This document shows, piece after piece, positions 6,255 through 14,044 of a stretch of DNA of 16,029 nucleotides. Origin of the DNA: HGM05232 sp036661515 (GTDB lineage Bacteria > Bacteroidota > Bacteroidia > Bacteroidales > Muribaculaceae); assembly GCA_036661515.1 (NCBI GenBank), contig JAVWYO010000044.1, positions 1 through 16,029 on the forward strand, in the 5' to 3' direction. The notes below the pieces were generated by a model, which was not told the DNA's origin, ran no database searches, and saw only the letters and a list, made by a program, of their open reading frames with translations. A program made the position numbers and the translations under genes. The number at the start of each line of letters is the position of its first letter. Position 1 is the stretch's first letter.

Positions 6255-8726
6255 TTATTCTCTATAATATATACGTTTTACGCGAGTAGATATTGAAGTT
6301 AATATCTCATAGGGTATTGTATCTAATCTATCTGATAATGCGGTTACAGGGATATGCTCGCCAAATATTTCTACCGTGTCTCCTACGCTACATATCACAT
6401 CGGTAACATCGACCATGCACACGTCCATACACAGATTGCCAATCGTGGGGCATAAAACTCCATTGATATACATGTTGCACCCTCCATTACCAAGATGACG
6501 ATCAAGCCCATCGGCATATCCTATTGGAATGGTGGCAATTAGCGAGTCTCGTTTCAATAATCCCTTGCGGCCATAGCCTATTGTAGTTCCTGCGCCCCAT
6601 GGCTTGATTGATATAATCACAGAATGTAGTGCCGACACCATGCTCAATTCATCTTCCGAACCATCGCTGGTGGTTGATATTCCATAAAGACCTATTCCAA
6701 GACGAACCATGTCAAATTGCTCTTCTGGGAAGCGAATAATACCAGTAGTATTAAGGATATGACGCAAAATATGATACTCAAATCCTGCCTGTAACATCAC
6801 ACAACACTCATCAAAATAATCAAATTGTTGCATGGTGTAGTCGTCCATCGAGGGGTCATCGGCAACAGCAAGATGTGAGAATACGGAGCATGGTTTAATT
6901 GCCGATTGACTATTCAGCAATTCTATCAATTCGGGCAACTGTTCTTTGAGAAAGCCAAGTCGGTGCATTCCTGTATCAAGTTTTATGTGTACCGGATAAT
7001 TTGTTATACCAAATTTCTCAGCTTCATGAATTATTTCTCGGCACATCTCTATGCTGAATATTTCAGGTTCAAGCTGATAGGAAAACATAGCCTTATAGTT
7101 TACAACCATAGGATTCAGCACCATAATAGGCATAGTAATGTCTGCCTTACGCAAATCGACACCCTCATCGAGCACCGCAACGGCAAGATAAGCTGCGCCA
7201 CTATCTTGAAGCGTCTTTGCCAGCTCATAAGAGCCAGCTCCATAGCCCGATGCCTTCACCATGCACACAATCTTCGTTTCGGGTTTTAAATGCGACCTAA
7301 AGAAATTGTAATTATTAGTTACTGCATCAAGATTTACCTCAAGAACTGTTTCATGCTGTTTTGCCTCAAGCATATCTGAGATGTCACCAAAATGGAAATT
7401 TGGGGCACCTTTTATAAGAATTAATTCATTCTCAAAATCACTTGGCGACATACTCTCAAAGAAATCCTTTGACGATGCAAAGAATCTTGAATTTACATCA
7501 AAATACTTGCTATGGCGCATCATCTCGGTGCCAATACCGATAAAGCGATTTATCGATTTATTAGTCAGAAGTTCTGCTACCTTTTTATAAAGTATGCTAT
7601 CGGTAAATGACTCGTGGAGCACATCAGAAAGAATTACCGTCATTCCACGACGACTCGTTGACCTACGACTCATAAAATCGATTGCTGGAGCAAGCGAATT
7701 ATAATCGCTGGTATAGGCATCAGAAATTATCAGGCAATTATTTACACCCTCTATAACATTAAGACGTGTCCCTACCGATGTGAGCAAATTCATACGTTCG
7801 GCAATAGTTTCTTGACTCTTGTGAAGGTATAGCATAGTAGCTATACAATTTATAGCATTCTCAATATCACTATCTCTCACAAATGGGACAACAGCCTCCA
7901 TCTTCCGTCCAATATAATTATATATTATGGTAGTTGAACCACCATGTTTAATAGTCTTTGATATAAAAAGAGGGCGATCGGCATCTTTCCTCGACCATGC
8001 AATCTCTTGAGCTACACTGCAACTATTTCTCAAAGTTTCACTTATAAGTTCATCATCGGCATTATAAATAACGCAATCACATTTTCTCAAAAGCAAAGCC
8101 TTCTCTTCACACTTTTGCTGCATTGAACTAAAACCCTCGTTATGCTCATTATTTAGGTTAGTGATAATGCCAATATTAGGGCATATCATAGATTCCAGTG
8201 GAGCCATTTCATCGGGTAATGATATTCCAGCTTCGATAATAGCCAATGTGCTGTTATCTTCAATTTTCCACAAAGATAATGGTACACCAATCTGTGAATT
8301 GTAACTTCGAGGACTGCGCACAATATTATAATCCTCTTGCAATAATTGATTTAGCCACTCCTTTACAGTCGTTTTCCCTCTACTTCCTGTTATCCCAATC
8401 ACAGGAAGTGAAAAACGCTTTCTGTGATATGCAGCAATCATTTGCAACGCATTTGTGGTATCTTTTACTACAAGAAAATTAGCCTCAGGAAATTCTGACG
8501 CTCTTTCAAATCCATTATCAACAACAAAATTGCGAACGCCACGTTGGTAAAGCTGAGCTATATAATTATGCCCATCATTGTTCTTTGTTCGTATTGCAAA
8601 GAATAACGACTCTTCGGGATAAGTGAGCGAACGAGAATCAGTTAAAAGTGTGCTTATTGTTGCGTCTTTTAATTTTGAACTTGAAATATTGAGTATTTTG
8701 GCTATTTTCTTAATTAGATAATTCAT
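6255..8726 (-). CDS. murF-alr: Bifunctional MurF-Alr: UDP-MurNAc-tripeptide:D-Ala-D-Ala ligase / alanine racemase
   Basis: An 823-residue fusion typical of Bacteroidetes. Residues about 1-450 are MurF, which adds D-Ala-D-Ala to UDP-MurNAc-tripeptide. They include the N-terminal substrate motif DSRSL (30-34), the ATP P-loop GITGSRGKTT (111-120, with Arg where Asn is commoner), RSYNSQIGVPLSLW (140-153) and the C-terminal ligase domain. Residues about 455-823 are a PLP-dependent fold-III alanine racemase: PLP lysine Lys491 in MVKASGYGAG, MHRLGF with Arg589, catalytic Tyr718 in GYGR, and the GNLCMD block (763-768). The fusion couples L-to-D-Ala conversion with the final cytoplasmic step of UDP-MurNAc-pentapeptide synthesis. 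Both halves look intact. The start overlaps the end of the GSCFA gene by 17 nt, implying one operon. Confidence 0.96.
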   Translation of the reverse strand: MNYLIKKIAKILNISSSKLKDATISTLLTDSRSLTYPEESLFFAIRTKNNDGHNYIAQLYQRGVRNFVVDNGFERASEFPEANFLVVKDTTNALQMIAAYHRKRFSLPVIGITGSRGKTTVKEWLNQLLQEDYNIVRSPRSYNSQIGVPLSLWKIEDNSTLAIIEAGISLPDEMAPLESMICPNIGIITNLNNEHNEGFSSMQQKCEEKALLLRKCDCVIYNADDELISETLRNSCSVAQEIAWSRKDADRPLFISKTIKHGGSTTIIYNYIGRKMEAVVPFVRDSDIENAINCIATMLYLHKSQETIAERMNLLTSVGTRLNVIEGVNNCLIISDAYTSDYNSLAPAIDFMSRRSTSRRGMTVILSDVLHESFTDSILYKKVAELLTNKSINRFIGIGTEMMRHSKYFDVNSRFFASSKDFFESMSPSDFENELILIKGAPNFHFGDISDMLEAKQHETVLEVNLDAVTNNYNFFRSHLKPETKIVCMVKASGYGAGSYELAKTLQDSGAAYLAVAVLDEGVDLRKADITMPIMVLNPMVVNYKAMFSYQLEPEIFSIEMCREIIHEAEKFGITNYPVHIKLDTGMHRLGFLKEQLPELIELLNSQSAIKPCSVFSHLAVADDPSMDDYTMQQFDYFDECCVMLQAGFEYHILRHILNTTGIIRFPEEQFDMVRLGIGLYGISTTSDGSEDELSMVSALHSVIISIKPWGAGTTIGYGRKGLLKRDSLIATIPIGYADGLDRHLGNGGCNMYINGVLCPTIGNLCMDVCMVDVTDVICSVGDTVEIFGEHIPVTALSDRLDTIPYEILTSISTRVKRIYYRE

Positions 8727-9693
8727 AGTAGCTTATATTATTTATTTTGTCAAGATAAGGATATTCATTAATTAAGTTAGTTATCACGAGTGTCGTATCT
8801 TCCTTAAATTTAGCAATAACATCTTGATTATTTGACATAGGTCGATGAGTAAAACGTTTAGATATTTTAGTGCATTTATTAGCAATATCAATAACCGATT
8901 GAGTGAAATACGATTGCTGAAATATCTCCCATATATAATCAATTGCAACATCACTTATATGCACCATATCGGCTGCATAGAAACGATAATCGCGCAAATC
9001 GTCCATCATAATCTCATAAGCAGGGAAATAGCTACAAGTCTTAGGGTATCTTTCTATAATCTTATCTATCGCTACACGCAATATACTCTTATTAAGATTG
9101 TTTTCGGCGATGCCATCGGCAATATGTCTTATAGGACTTACTGTGAAAATGATTTTAATCGACTCGTTTAATTTTAAGATGCGACTTATATTATTACAAA
9201 ATTGCTCTGCAACTTCGTCGGCGCTCATTCTTATACGCGAAAAGTGTGATGCAGGATATTTATGACAATTATTGACTATTAAATTTAATTCTTTGTGAAC
9301 GTATATCGACGCTGTGCCAAGTGTAAAGATAAGAGTTTTTGCTCCTTGTAAGTTGTCAAATGCCTGCTCAACTCTATTATTCATTTCAGCTTTTGCATTT
9401 TCCTTATCACTACTCGAAAACGCTGAATGGTAATAAAAGCTATTCCACACACCATTCTGCTCAAATAATTCCGCATCAGTAGTAAGTGTCTTATTCAAAA
9501 TCCTATCAATACTTTGATTTATACTTGCAGGATTGAATGTTGTGCCAAATGGATTAATATCAACATTAAACATAGCATTTCGCAATCTACTACCAATATT
9601 ATCGGAAAAGCATGAGCCAAACATCATTATCCCTCCATCATGAAGAATAAGCCCCTTTGACGGCACAGGTGTTACAGGTGTCCTTAATTCCAT
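8710..9693 (-). CDS. GSCFA-domain protein (SGNH-hydrolase-like)
   Basis: Family recognised by its name motif: MMFGSCFSDNIG near residues 23-34, with the Ser of GSCFS at the place of the SGNH block-I nucleophile. LGTASIY, FTVSPIRHIADG and DMVHISDVAIDYIW further on resemble other SGNH blocks; the DxxH pair in DMVH would complete a catalytic dyad or triad. About 327 residues, no signal peptide. I use ATG 9693; a TTG at 9708 would add five residues (MKSNE), but homologues usually start near MxxRT. Its end overlaps the murF-alr start by 17 nt, an arrangement also known from other Bacteroidetes. An esterase or acyl-transfer role on a cell-envelope precursor is suggested by this pairing but is inference; the substrate is unknown. 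Confidence 0.88.
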   Translation of the reverse strand: MELRTPVTPVPSKGLILHDGGIMMFGSCFSDNIGSRLRNAMFNVDINPFGTTFNPASINQSIDRILNKTLTTDAELFEQNGVWNSFYYHSAFSSSDKENAKAEMNNRVEQAFDNLQGAKTLIFTLGTASIYVHKELNLIVNNCHKYPASHFSRIRMSADEVAEQFCNNISRILKLNESIKIIFTVSPIRHIADGIAENNLNKSILRVAIDKIIERYPKTCSYFPAYEIMMDDLRDYRFYAADMVHISDVAIDYIWEIFQQSYFTQSVIDIANKCTKISKRFTHRPMSNNQDVIAKFKEDTTLVITNLINEYPYLDKINNISYYELSN

Positions 9694-9774
9694 TTCATTA
9701 CTTTTCAATCTTTAATACTATTACAAATCATGTGCAATTCGCATCATCTCACGGCATTGCCACATTGAGTGATA

Positions 9775-9782
9775 CAAAGATA
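9775..9782 (-). promoter_or_regulatory. -7 box of the GSCFA-murF/alr operon
   Basis: TATCTTTG on the minus strand, an exact TAnnTTTG match, about 80 nt upstream of the GSCFA ATG. With the box at 9881 it makes the 217-bp gap a divergent promoter region. Confidence 0.6.
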
Positions 9783-9880
9783 TATATAATAGATATATTT
9801 AGCATGGAAAACATTTTTATATTTTAGCATAAAGCCTATTTATTGTTCATGAATATGAGGCGATATTCAAAATGGTTTAG

Positions 9881-9888
9881 TAATTTTG
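9881..9888 (+). promoter_or_regulatory. -7 box of the phoH-purC-ubiE operon
   Basis: TAATTTTG matches TAnnTTTG, 22 nt upstream of the phoH ATG. The -33 element is not clear. Confidence 0.55.
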
Positions 9889-9910
9889 TAGCGGTAATCA
9901 ATATCAATAT

Positions 9911-10921
9911 ATGATTGAACGCATCATTATTATCGACAATATTGACCCAGTAATTTTCTACGGAGTTAATAACAGCAATATACAATTAATTCGCAATTTA
10001 TTTCCAAAATTGAGGATTGCTGCTCGTGGCTCTGTGATTAAAGTTATTGGCGAGGAGCTTGAGTCCTCTGAATTTGAAGAGATGATAAAGCGGCTCGAAG
10101 CTTATTGCGCTAAATATAATCAACTCACGCCCGAAGTTATTATCGACACTATCAAAGGTGGTGCTCCTAAAGAACTAAATTGCGATGACGTTATTATATA
10201 TAATGTAAATGGTAAGCCTATATTAGGGCGAACACCAAATCAAAAAAAATTCGTAAAGATATATTCCGAAAGCGACCTAACATTTGCTTTAGGCCCTGCT
10301 GGTACTGGTAAAACGTATGTGGCAATAGCTCTTGCGGTGCGAGCTTTGAAAAATCGTGAAGTAAAGAAGATTATCCTTTCTCGTCCAGCAGTTGAGGCTG
10401 GTGAAAAACTCGGATTCTTGCCCGGTGACATGAAGGATAAGATAGATCCATATCTGCAACCACTTTATGATGCTTTGCAAGATATGATTCCAGCAGCAAA
10501 ACTAAAAGAATATATGGAGAGCAACGTAATACAGATTGCCCCACTTGCTTTCATGCGTGGGCGAACTCTTAGCGATGCTATAATTATTCTCGACGAGGCT
10601 CAAAATACCACCACGCATCAAATAAAGATGTTCATGACACGGCTCGGAATGGGGGCTAAAATGATTATCACGGGTGATATTACGCAAATCGATCTCCCTC
10701 ACACCACTATGTCGGGGCTTGTACAAGCTGTCAAAATTTTAAAAGGGGTAAAAGGAATTGGATACATAGAATTTGGAAAAGAAGATATTGTGCGACATCA
10801 ATTAGTGCAGCGAATCGTTGAGGCTTATGAGCGAAACGATGAGCGTATAAAAGCCGATAGATATGCCACATTAATCGATAAAAATGGGAAAGTCCATAAT
10901 GAGCATCTGATAGATAACTAA
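9911..10921 (+). CDS. PhoH family ATPase (PhoH/PhoL-like)
   Basis: Cytoplasmic P-loop NTPase of the PhoH-like family, related to the N-terminal half of superfamily 1 helicases and implicated in RNA or ribosome metabolism in other bacteria. The 336-residue protein has an N-terminal region of about 110 residues, then Walker A GPAGTGKT (128-135), the family block SRPAVEAGEKLGFLPGD (157-173), Walker B IIILDEAQN (224-232) and GDITQIDLP (255-263). Length and motif order are standard for the PhoL-type subgroup. It is first in an operon with purC (24-nt gap) and ubiE; this order occurs in other Bacteroidales, but no mechanistic link is known. The family assignment is secure; the precise substrate is not established. 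Confidence 0.95.
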   Translation: MIERIIIIDNIDPVIFYGVNNSNIQLIRNLFPKLRIAARGSVIKVIGEELESSEFEEMIKRLEAYCAKYNQLTPEVIIDTIKGGAPKELNCDDVIIYNVNGKPILGRTPNQKKFVKIYSESDLTFALGPAGTGKTYVAIALAVRALKNREVKKIILSRPAVEAGEKLGFLPGDMKDKIDPYLQPLYDALQDMIPAAKLKEYMESNVIQIAPLAFMRGRTLSDAIIILDEAQNTTTHQIKMFMTRLGMGAKMIITGDITQIDLPHTTMSGLVQAVKILKGVKGIGYIEFGKEDIVRHQLVQRIVEAYERNDERIKADRYATLIDKNGKVHNEHLIDN

Positions 10922-10945
10922 TCACATTTAATACATATTTTTGCT

Positions 10946-11893
10946 ATGGCAACAACGTTAGTACATACCGATTTTAATTTTAAAGGACAAAGAAGTGTCT
11001 ATCATGGTAAGGTACGAGATGTCTATGATATTAACGATGATATTATCGTTATGGTAGCATCTGATCGCATCTCGGCTTTTGATGTTATCCTTCCTAAAGG
11101 AATACCATTTAAAGGGCAAGTTTTAAACCAAATTGCAGCTAAATTCCTTGATGCTACATCTGATATTGTACCAAACTGGAAACTCGCCACACCCGACCCT
11201 ATGGTAACAGTGGGGCTGAAGTGCGAAGGATTCAGAGTTGAAATGATTATACGTGGATACCTCACTGGTAGTGCTTGGCGCGATTATGCTGCTGGTAACC
11301 ATGAAATTTGTGGAGTGAAATTGCCCGACGGAATGAAAGAAAATCAACGTTTCAATGAGCCAATAATCACACCTACAACAAAGGCTGATGCTGGACATGA
11401 TGAAAATATTTCTCGCGATGAAATTATAGCACAAGGCATAGTATCTAAAGATGACTATGAAACAATGGAACGCTATACTCGCGCTCTATTTGAACGTGGC
11501 AGTAAGATGGCAGCCGACAAGGGGCTTATCTTGGTTGATACTAAATATGAATTTGGTAAACGTGATGGAAAAGTAATCTTGATTGATGAAATACACACTC
11601 CCGATTCTTCTCGCTATTTCCATGCCGAAGGATACCAAGAACGTTTTGAAAAGGGCGAACCTCAACGTCAACTTTCTAAAGAATTTGTACGTCAATGGCT
11701 TATTGAGAAAGGATTCATGGGTAAAGATGGAGAAAAGGTGCCTGAAATGACTGATGAATATTGCAACTCTGTGAGCGACCGTTATATAGAACTTTATGAG
11801 GGTATTGTTGGCGAAAAATTTGATAAAAGTAATGATGCTAATCTATCTCAACGCATTCAACATAACGTTGAAGCATATTTAGCTAAATTATAA
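10946..11893 (+). CDS. purC: Phosphoribosylaminoimidazole-succinocarboxamide synthase (SAICAR synthetase)
   Basis: Joins aspartate to CAIR with ATP to form SAICAR in de novo purine synthesis. It is the long form (315 residues, like yeast Ade1) rather than the roughly 240-residue E. coli form. Motifs seen: GKVRDVYDI (21-29) forming the nucleotide loop, VASDRISAFD (37-46), the signature VEMIIRGYLTGSAWRDY (98-114), TPTTKADAGHDENIS near 142-155, and LIDEIHTPDSSRYF in the C-terminal part. Cytosolic. The gene sits between phoH and ubiE with short gaps and no promoter box of its own, so it is probably transcribed from the phoH promoter. Confidence 0.97.
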   Translation: MATTLVHTDFNFKGQRSVYHGKVRDVYDINDDIIVMVASDRISAFDVILPKGIPFKGQVLNQIAAKFLDATSDIVPNWKLATPDPMVTVGLKCEGFRVEMIIRGYLTGSAWRDYAAGNHEICGVKLPDGMKENQRFNEPIITPTTKADAGHDENISRDEIIAQGIVSKDDYETMERYTRALFERGSKMAADKGLILVDTKYEFGKRDGKVILIDEIHTPDSSRYFHAEGYQERFEKGEPQRQLSKEFVRQWLIEKGFMGKDGEKVPEMTDEYCNSVSDRYIELYEGIVGEKFDKSNDANLSQRIQHNVEAYLAKL

Positions 11894-11912
11894 AGATAAT
11901 ATAAAACTATAA

Positions 11913-12650
11913 ATGGATTATAAGGCCGAAAAAATACGCCCATATAACGACAAAGAGAATAAGACTGGACAGGTGCAGCAGATGTTTGATTCTATTGCAC
12001 CTGCCTATGACTTTATGAATAGAGCTATGACATTTGGTATAGATAAGTTGTGGCGACGCAAGGCTGTGAACCTACTTCGTGCATATAATCCAAAGAGAAT
12101 ACTCGATGTCGCAACGGGAACTGGCGACCTTGCTATAAAACTTCAAAAAGAGCTACACCCTTCACAAATGATTGGCATTGACCTTTCACAAGGCATGCTC
12201 AACATAGCTATTGAAAAGGTTGCTAAGAAAATGTTTAATGCACACTTGTCATTTGAGCAAGGCGATTGCTTGAATATGCGATTTGGCGAAGGTGAATTTG
12301 ATGCTGTGACAGTTGCCTATGGTGTGCGCAACTTTGAGCATTTAGATAAAGGCTATGCCGAGATGTATCGAGTGCTGGCTACTGGTGGCGTTCTATGCGT
12401 TGTTGAGCTTTCAACACCGACAAATCCTATTATAAAAGTGCTATATGACTTCTATTCAAGGACACTAATTCCCAACATAGGCAAGTTGATTTCAAAAGAT
12501 AAACGTGCCTATTCATATTTACCCGAGAGTATTGCCGCTGTGCCACAAGGCAACGAGATGCTTGAAATAATGCGTAATGTGGGATTCTCTAATTGTTCAT
12601 TTATTCCACTCACCTTTGGCACTTGTACAATATATCTTGCTGTAAAATAA
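11913..12650 (+). CDS. ubiE: Demethylmenaquinone methyltransferase (UbiE/MenG)
   Basis: SAM-dependent class I C-methyltransferase for the last step of menaquinone synthesis. The 245-residue protein shows the family opening FDSIAPAYDFMNRAMTFGID, SAM-binding motif I ILDVATGTGDLAIKL, the acidic post-motif IGIDLSQGML, and the UbiE signature YGVRNFEHLDKGYAEMYRVL followed by GGVLCVVELSTP. In an anaerobic Bacteroidales host, which uses menaquinone and not ubiquinone, the product is expected to act as MenG. It lies 19 nt after purC as third gene of the operon; a strong hairpin follows 56 nt after the stop. Confidence 0.95.
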   Translation: MDYKAEKIRPYNDKENKTGQVQQMFDSIAPAYDFMNRAMTFGIDKLWRRKAVNLLRAYNPKRILDVATGTGDLAIKLQKELHPSQMIGIDLSQGMLNIAIEKVAKKMFNAHLSFEQGDCLNMRFGEGEFDAVTVAYGVRNFEHLDKGYAEMYRVLATGGVLCVVELSTPTNPIIKVLYDFYSRTLIPNIGKLISKDKRAYSYLPESIAAVPQGNEMLEIMRNVGFSNCSFIPLTFGTCTIYLAVK

Positions 12651-12706
12651 GAATATATCTTTTTTATTTTATCAATATAATATCGCATAAAGTTAATAAT
12701 CAATAC

Positions 12707-12731
12707 TACAATAGCATTTAATGCTATTGTA
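12707..12731 (+). terminator. Perfect hairpin after ubiE, likely operon terminator
   Basis: TACAATAGCAT - TTA - ATGCTATTGTA: an 11-bp perfect stem with a 3-nt loop, followed by ATTGTTATATCT. The downstream T content is moderate rather than a clean U-run. It separates the phoH-purC-ubiE operon from the asparaginase promoter. Confidence 0.6.
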
Positions 12732-12794
12732 TTGTTATATCTAATTACAGATATAATAATATTACAACACTTTTAATAGCAATATGCCAAAATA

Positions 12795-12821
12795 TTGGTT
12801 TTATATTTGTTATTACCTTTG
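12795..12821 (+). promoter_or_regulatory. Promoter of the L-asparaginase gene
   Basis: The -7 box TACCTTTG (12814-12821) matches TAnnTTTG and a TTG at 12795-12797 could serve as -33 element, though the spacing is slightly short. The box is 16 nt before the ATG, so the leader is short. Confidence 0.55.
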
Positions 12822-12837
12822 TAAAAACTTTGATTAA

Positions 12838-13884
12838 ATGAAGCAGACACAACATCGCCCAAAGATACTTATTGTATATACTGGAGGAACTATTGGCATG
12901 ATTGAAAATCCTGTCACTAAATCACTTCAGCCATTTGATTTCACTCACTTAATTGATAATGTGCCTAAGGTGAAGATGCTCGATTATGACATCGACAATA
13001 TTCAGTTTAATCCTCCTATTGATTCGGCTAATATGTCGCCTTCGCACTGGAGCGATATTGCTGCTGCAATAGAAAAAAATTATGATTCTTTTGATGGCTT
13101 CGTTGTCCTTCACGGAACCGATACTATGGCTTTTACGGCATCGGCATTAAGTTTTATGCTCGAAAATCTGCATAAACCAGTAATCATTACTGGGTCACAA
13201 CTGCCAATCGGAGAGGTGCGTACCGACGGTGAAGAAAATCTTATCACGGCTCTTCAAGTTGCTGCCGCACGTGATGTGAATGGCGATTCGATGGTGCAAG
13301 AAGTGGCAATACTATTTGAAAATTATTTGTGGCGTGGAAATAGGAGTACTAAGATGAGTGCCGATAATTTCAATGCGTTTAAGAGTAATAATTATCCGCC
13401 TCTGGCAAAAATTGGACTTGGAATAAATTTCGATGAAGATGCTTTGTATCGTGTCCCCTCTAAGAGACCGTTGAAGGTGAGATATGACATGGACACTAAT
13501 GTAATGTACGTTAATCTGTTTCCTGGTATTACTGAAAACACGTTACGATATATCCTGAATACTCCCGATATTAAGGGTATAGTGCTTAGAACTTATGGCG
13601 CTGGAAATGGACCTGATGAAAAATGGGTTACAGATGCTTTGCGCTCTGCCGTAGAGTGTGGTATTGTGGTGCTTAATGTTACGCAATGCGTTAACGGTGG
13701 AGTGCATAATAGCATGTATGATACGGGGAATAATTTAGCTAATGCAGGAGTCATAGGTGGAAGTGACATTACAAGTGAAGCAGCCATTACCAAAATGATG
13801 TATTTATTTGGCACTGGATTATCCTCAGAAAATGTAAAAAAATATCTTTGCTGCTCGCTCTGTGGAGAAGTTACGATAGGCTAA
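12838..13884 (+). CDS. ansA: Type I L-asparaginase
   Basis: Hydrolyses L-asparagine to aspartate and ammonia. The 348-residue protein has no signal peptide, which fits the cytoplasmic, lower-affinity type I (AnsA) class rather than periplasmic type II. Active-site threonine in IVYTGGTIGM (12-21, Thr15 or Thr18 by motif), second triad motif LHGTDTMAFT (91-100) with Thr94-Asp95, and RSTKMSADNF with Lys172 as the likely third residue. The C-terminal domain (about 215-348) contains LRTYGAGNGP and ends near LCGEVTIG, as in the E. coli enzyme, where it forms the allosteric asparagine site. Monocistronic: its own promoter lies upstream and convergent genes lie downstream. Confidence 0.95.
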   Translation: MKQTQHRPKILIVYTGGTIGMIENPVTKSLQPFDFTHLIDNVPKVKMLDYDIDNIQFNPPIDSANMSPSHWSDIAAAIEKNYDSFDGFVVLHGTDTMAFTASALSFMLENLHKPVIITGSQLPIGEVRTDGEENLITALQVAAARDVNGDSMVQEVAILFENYLWRGNRSTKMSADNFNAFKSNNYPPLAKIGLGINFDEDALYRVPSKRPLKVRYDMDTNVMYVNLFPGITENTLRYILNTPDIKGIVLRTYGAGNGPDEKWVTDALRSAVECGIVVLNVTQCVNGGVHNSMYDTGNNLANAGVIGGSDITSEAAITKMMYLFGTGLSSENVKKYLCCSLCGEVTIG

Positions 13885-13904
13885 GAAACTGCTTTGAATG
13901 ACAG

Positions 13905-13956
13905 GCACTTATCGGCGATTGCGCGAACGATTGATTACTATGCGATCAATAAGTGC
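13905..13956. terminator. Inverted repeats between asparaginase and kinase genes, possible bidirectional terminator
   Basis: GCACTTAT (13905-13912) pairs with ATAAGTGC (13949-13956); inside it ATTGAT (13930-13935) pairs with ATCAAT (13945-13950). A further pair, CAATAAG (13959-13965) and CTTATTG (13976-13982), lies beside it. No long T-run follows on either strand, so termination is only suggested. The repeats lie within the 41-codon ORF on the minus strand. Confidence 0.3.
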
Positions 13957-14034
13957 ACCAATAAGAGCTGTTACGCTTATTGAGGCTATCATTATAAGCC
14001 ACATGCACATTGAATGGCAGTCTATAAATTCCAT
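13909..14034 (-). CDS. Small single-pass membrane protein, 41 aa, downstream of the histidine kinase
   Basis: An unrecognised short ORF, below usual gene-calling length. It starts at ATG 14034, ten nt after the stop of the hybrid kinase gene on the same strand, and ends TAA at 13909. The product begins MEFIDCHSMCMW, has one hydrophobic stretch of about 20 residues (MWLIMIASISVTALIGALI), and ends with a basic tail DRIVINRSRNRR. That layout (short N-terminus with two Cys, one helix, basic cytoplasmic end) is what a small inner-membrane protein would look like. Position suggests co-transcription with the kinase, so a modulator of it is one hypothesis. It may also be a chance ORF: its 3' half contains inverted repeats that could simply be transcription terminators. 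Confidence 0.45.
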   Translation of the reverse strand: MEFIDCHSMCMWLIMIASISVTALIGALIDRIVINRSRNRR

Positions 14035-14044
14035 AATATAGTTT

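Noticed and set aside
9694..9708. TTG-started extension of the GSCFA protein
   Set aside because: Adds only five residues (MKSNE) before an ATG that fits the usual family start; no supporting ribosome site.
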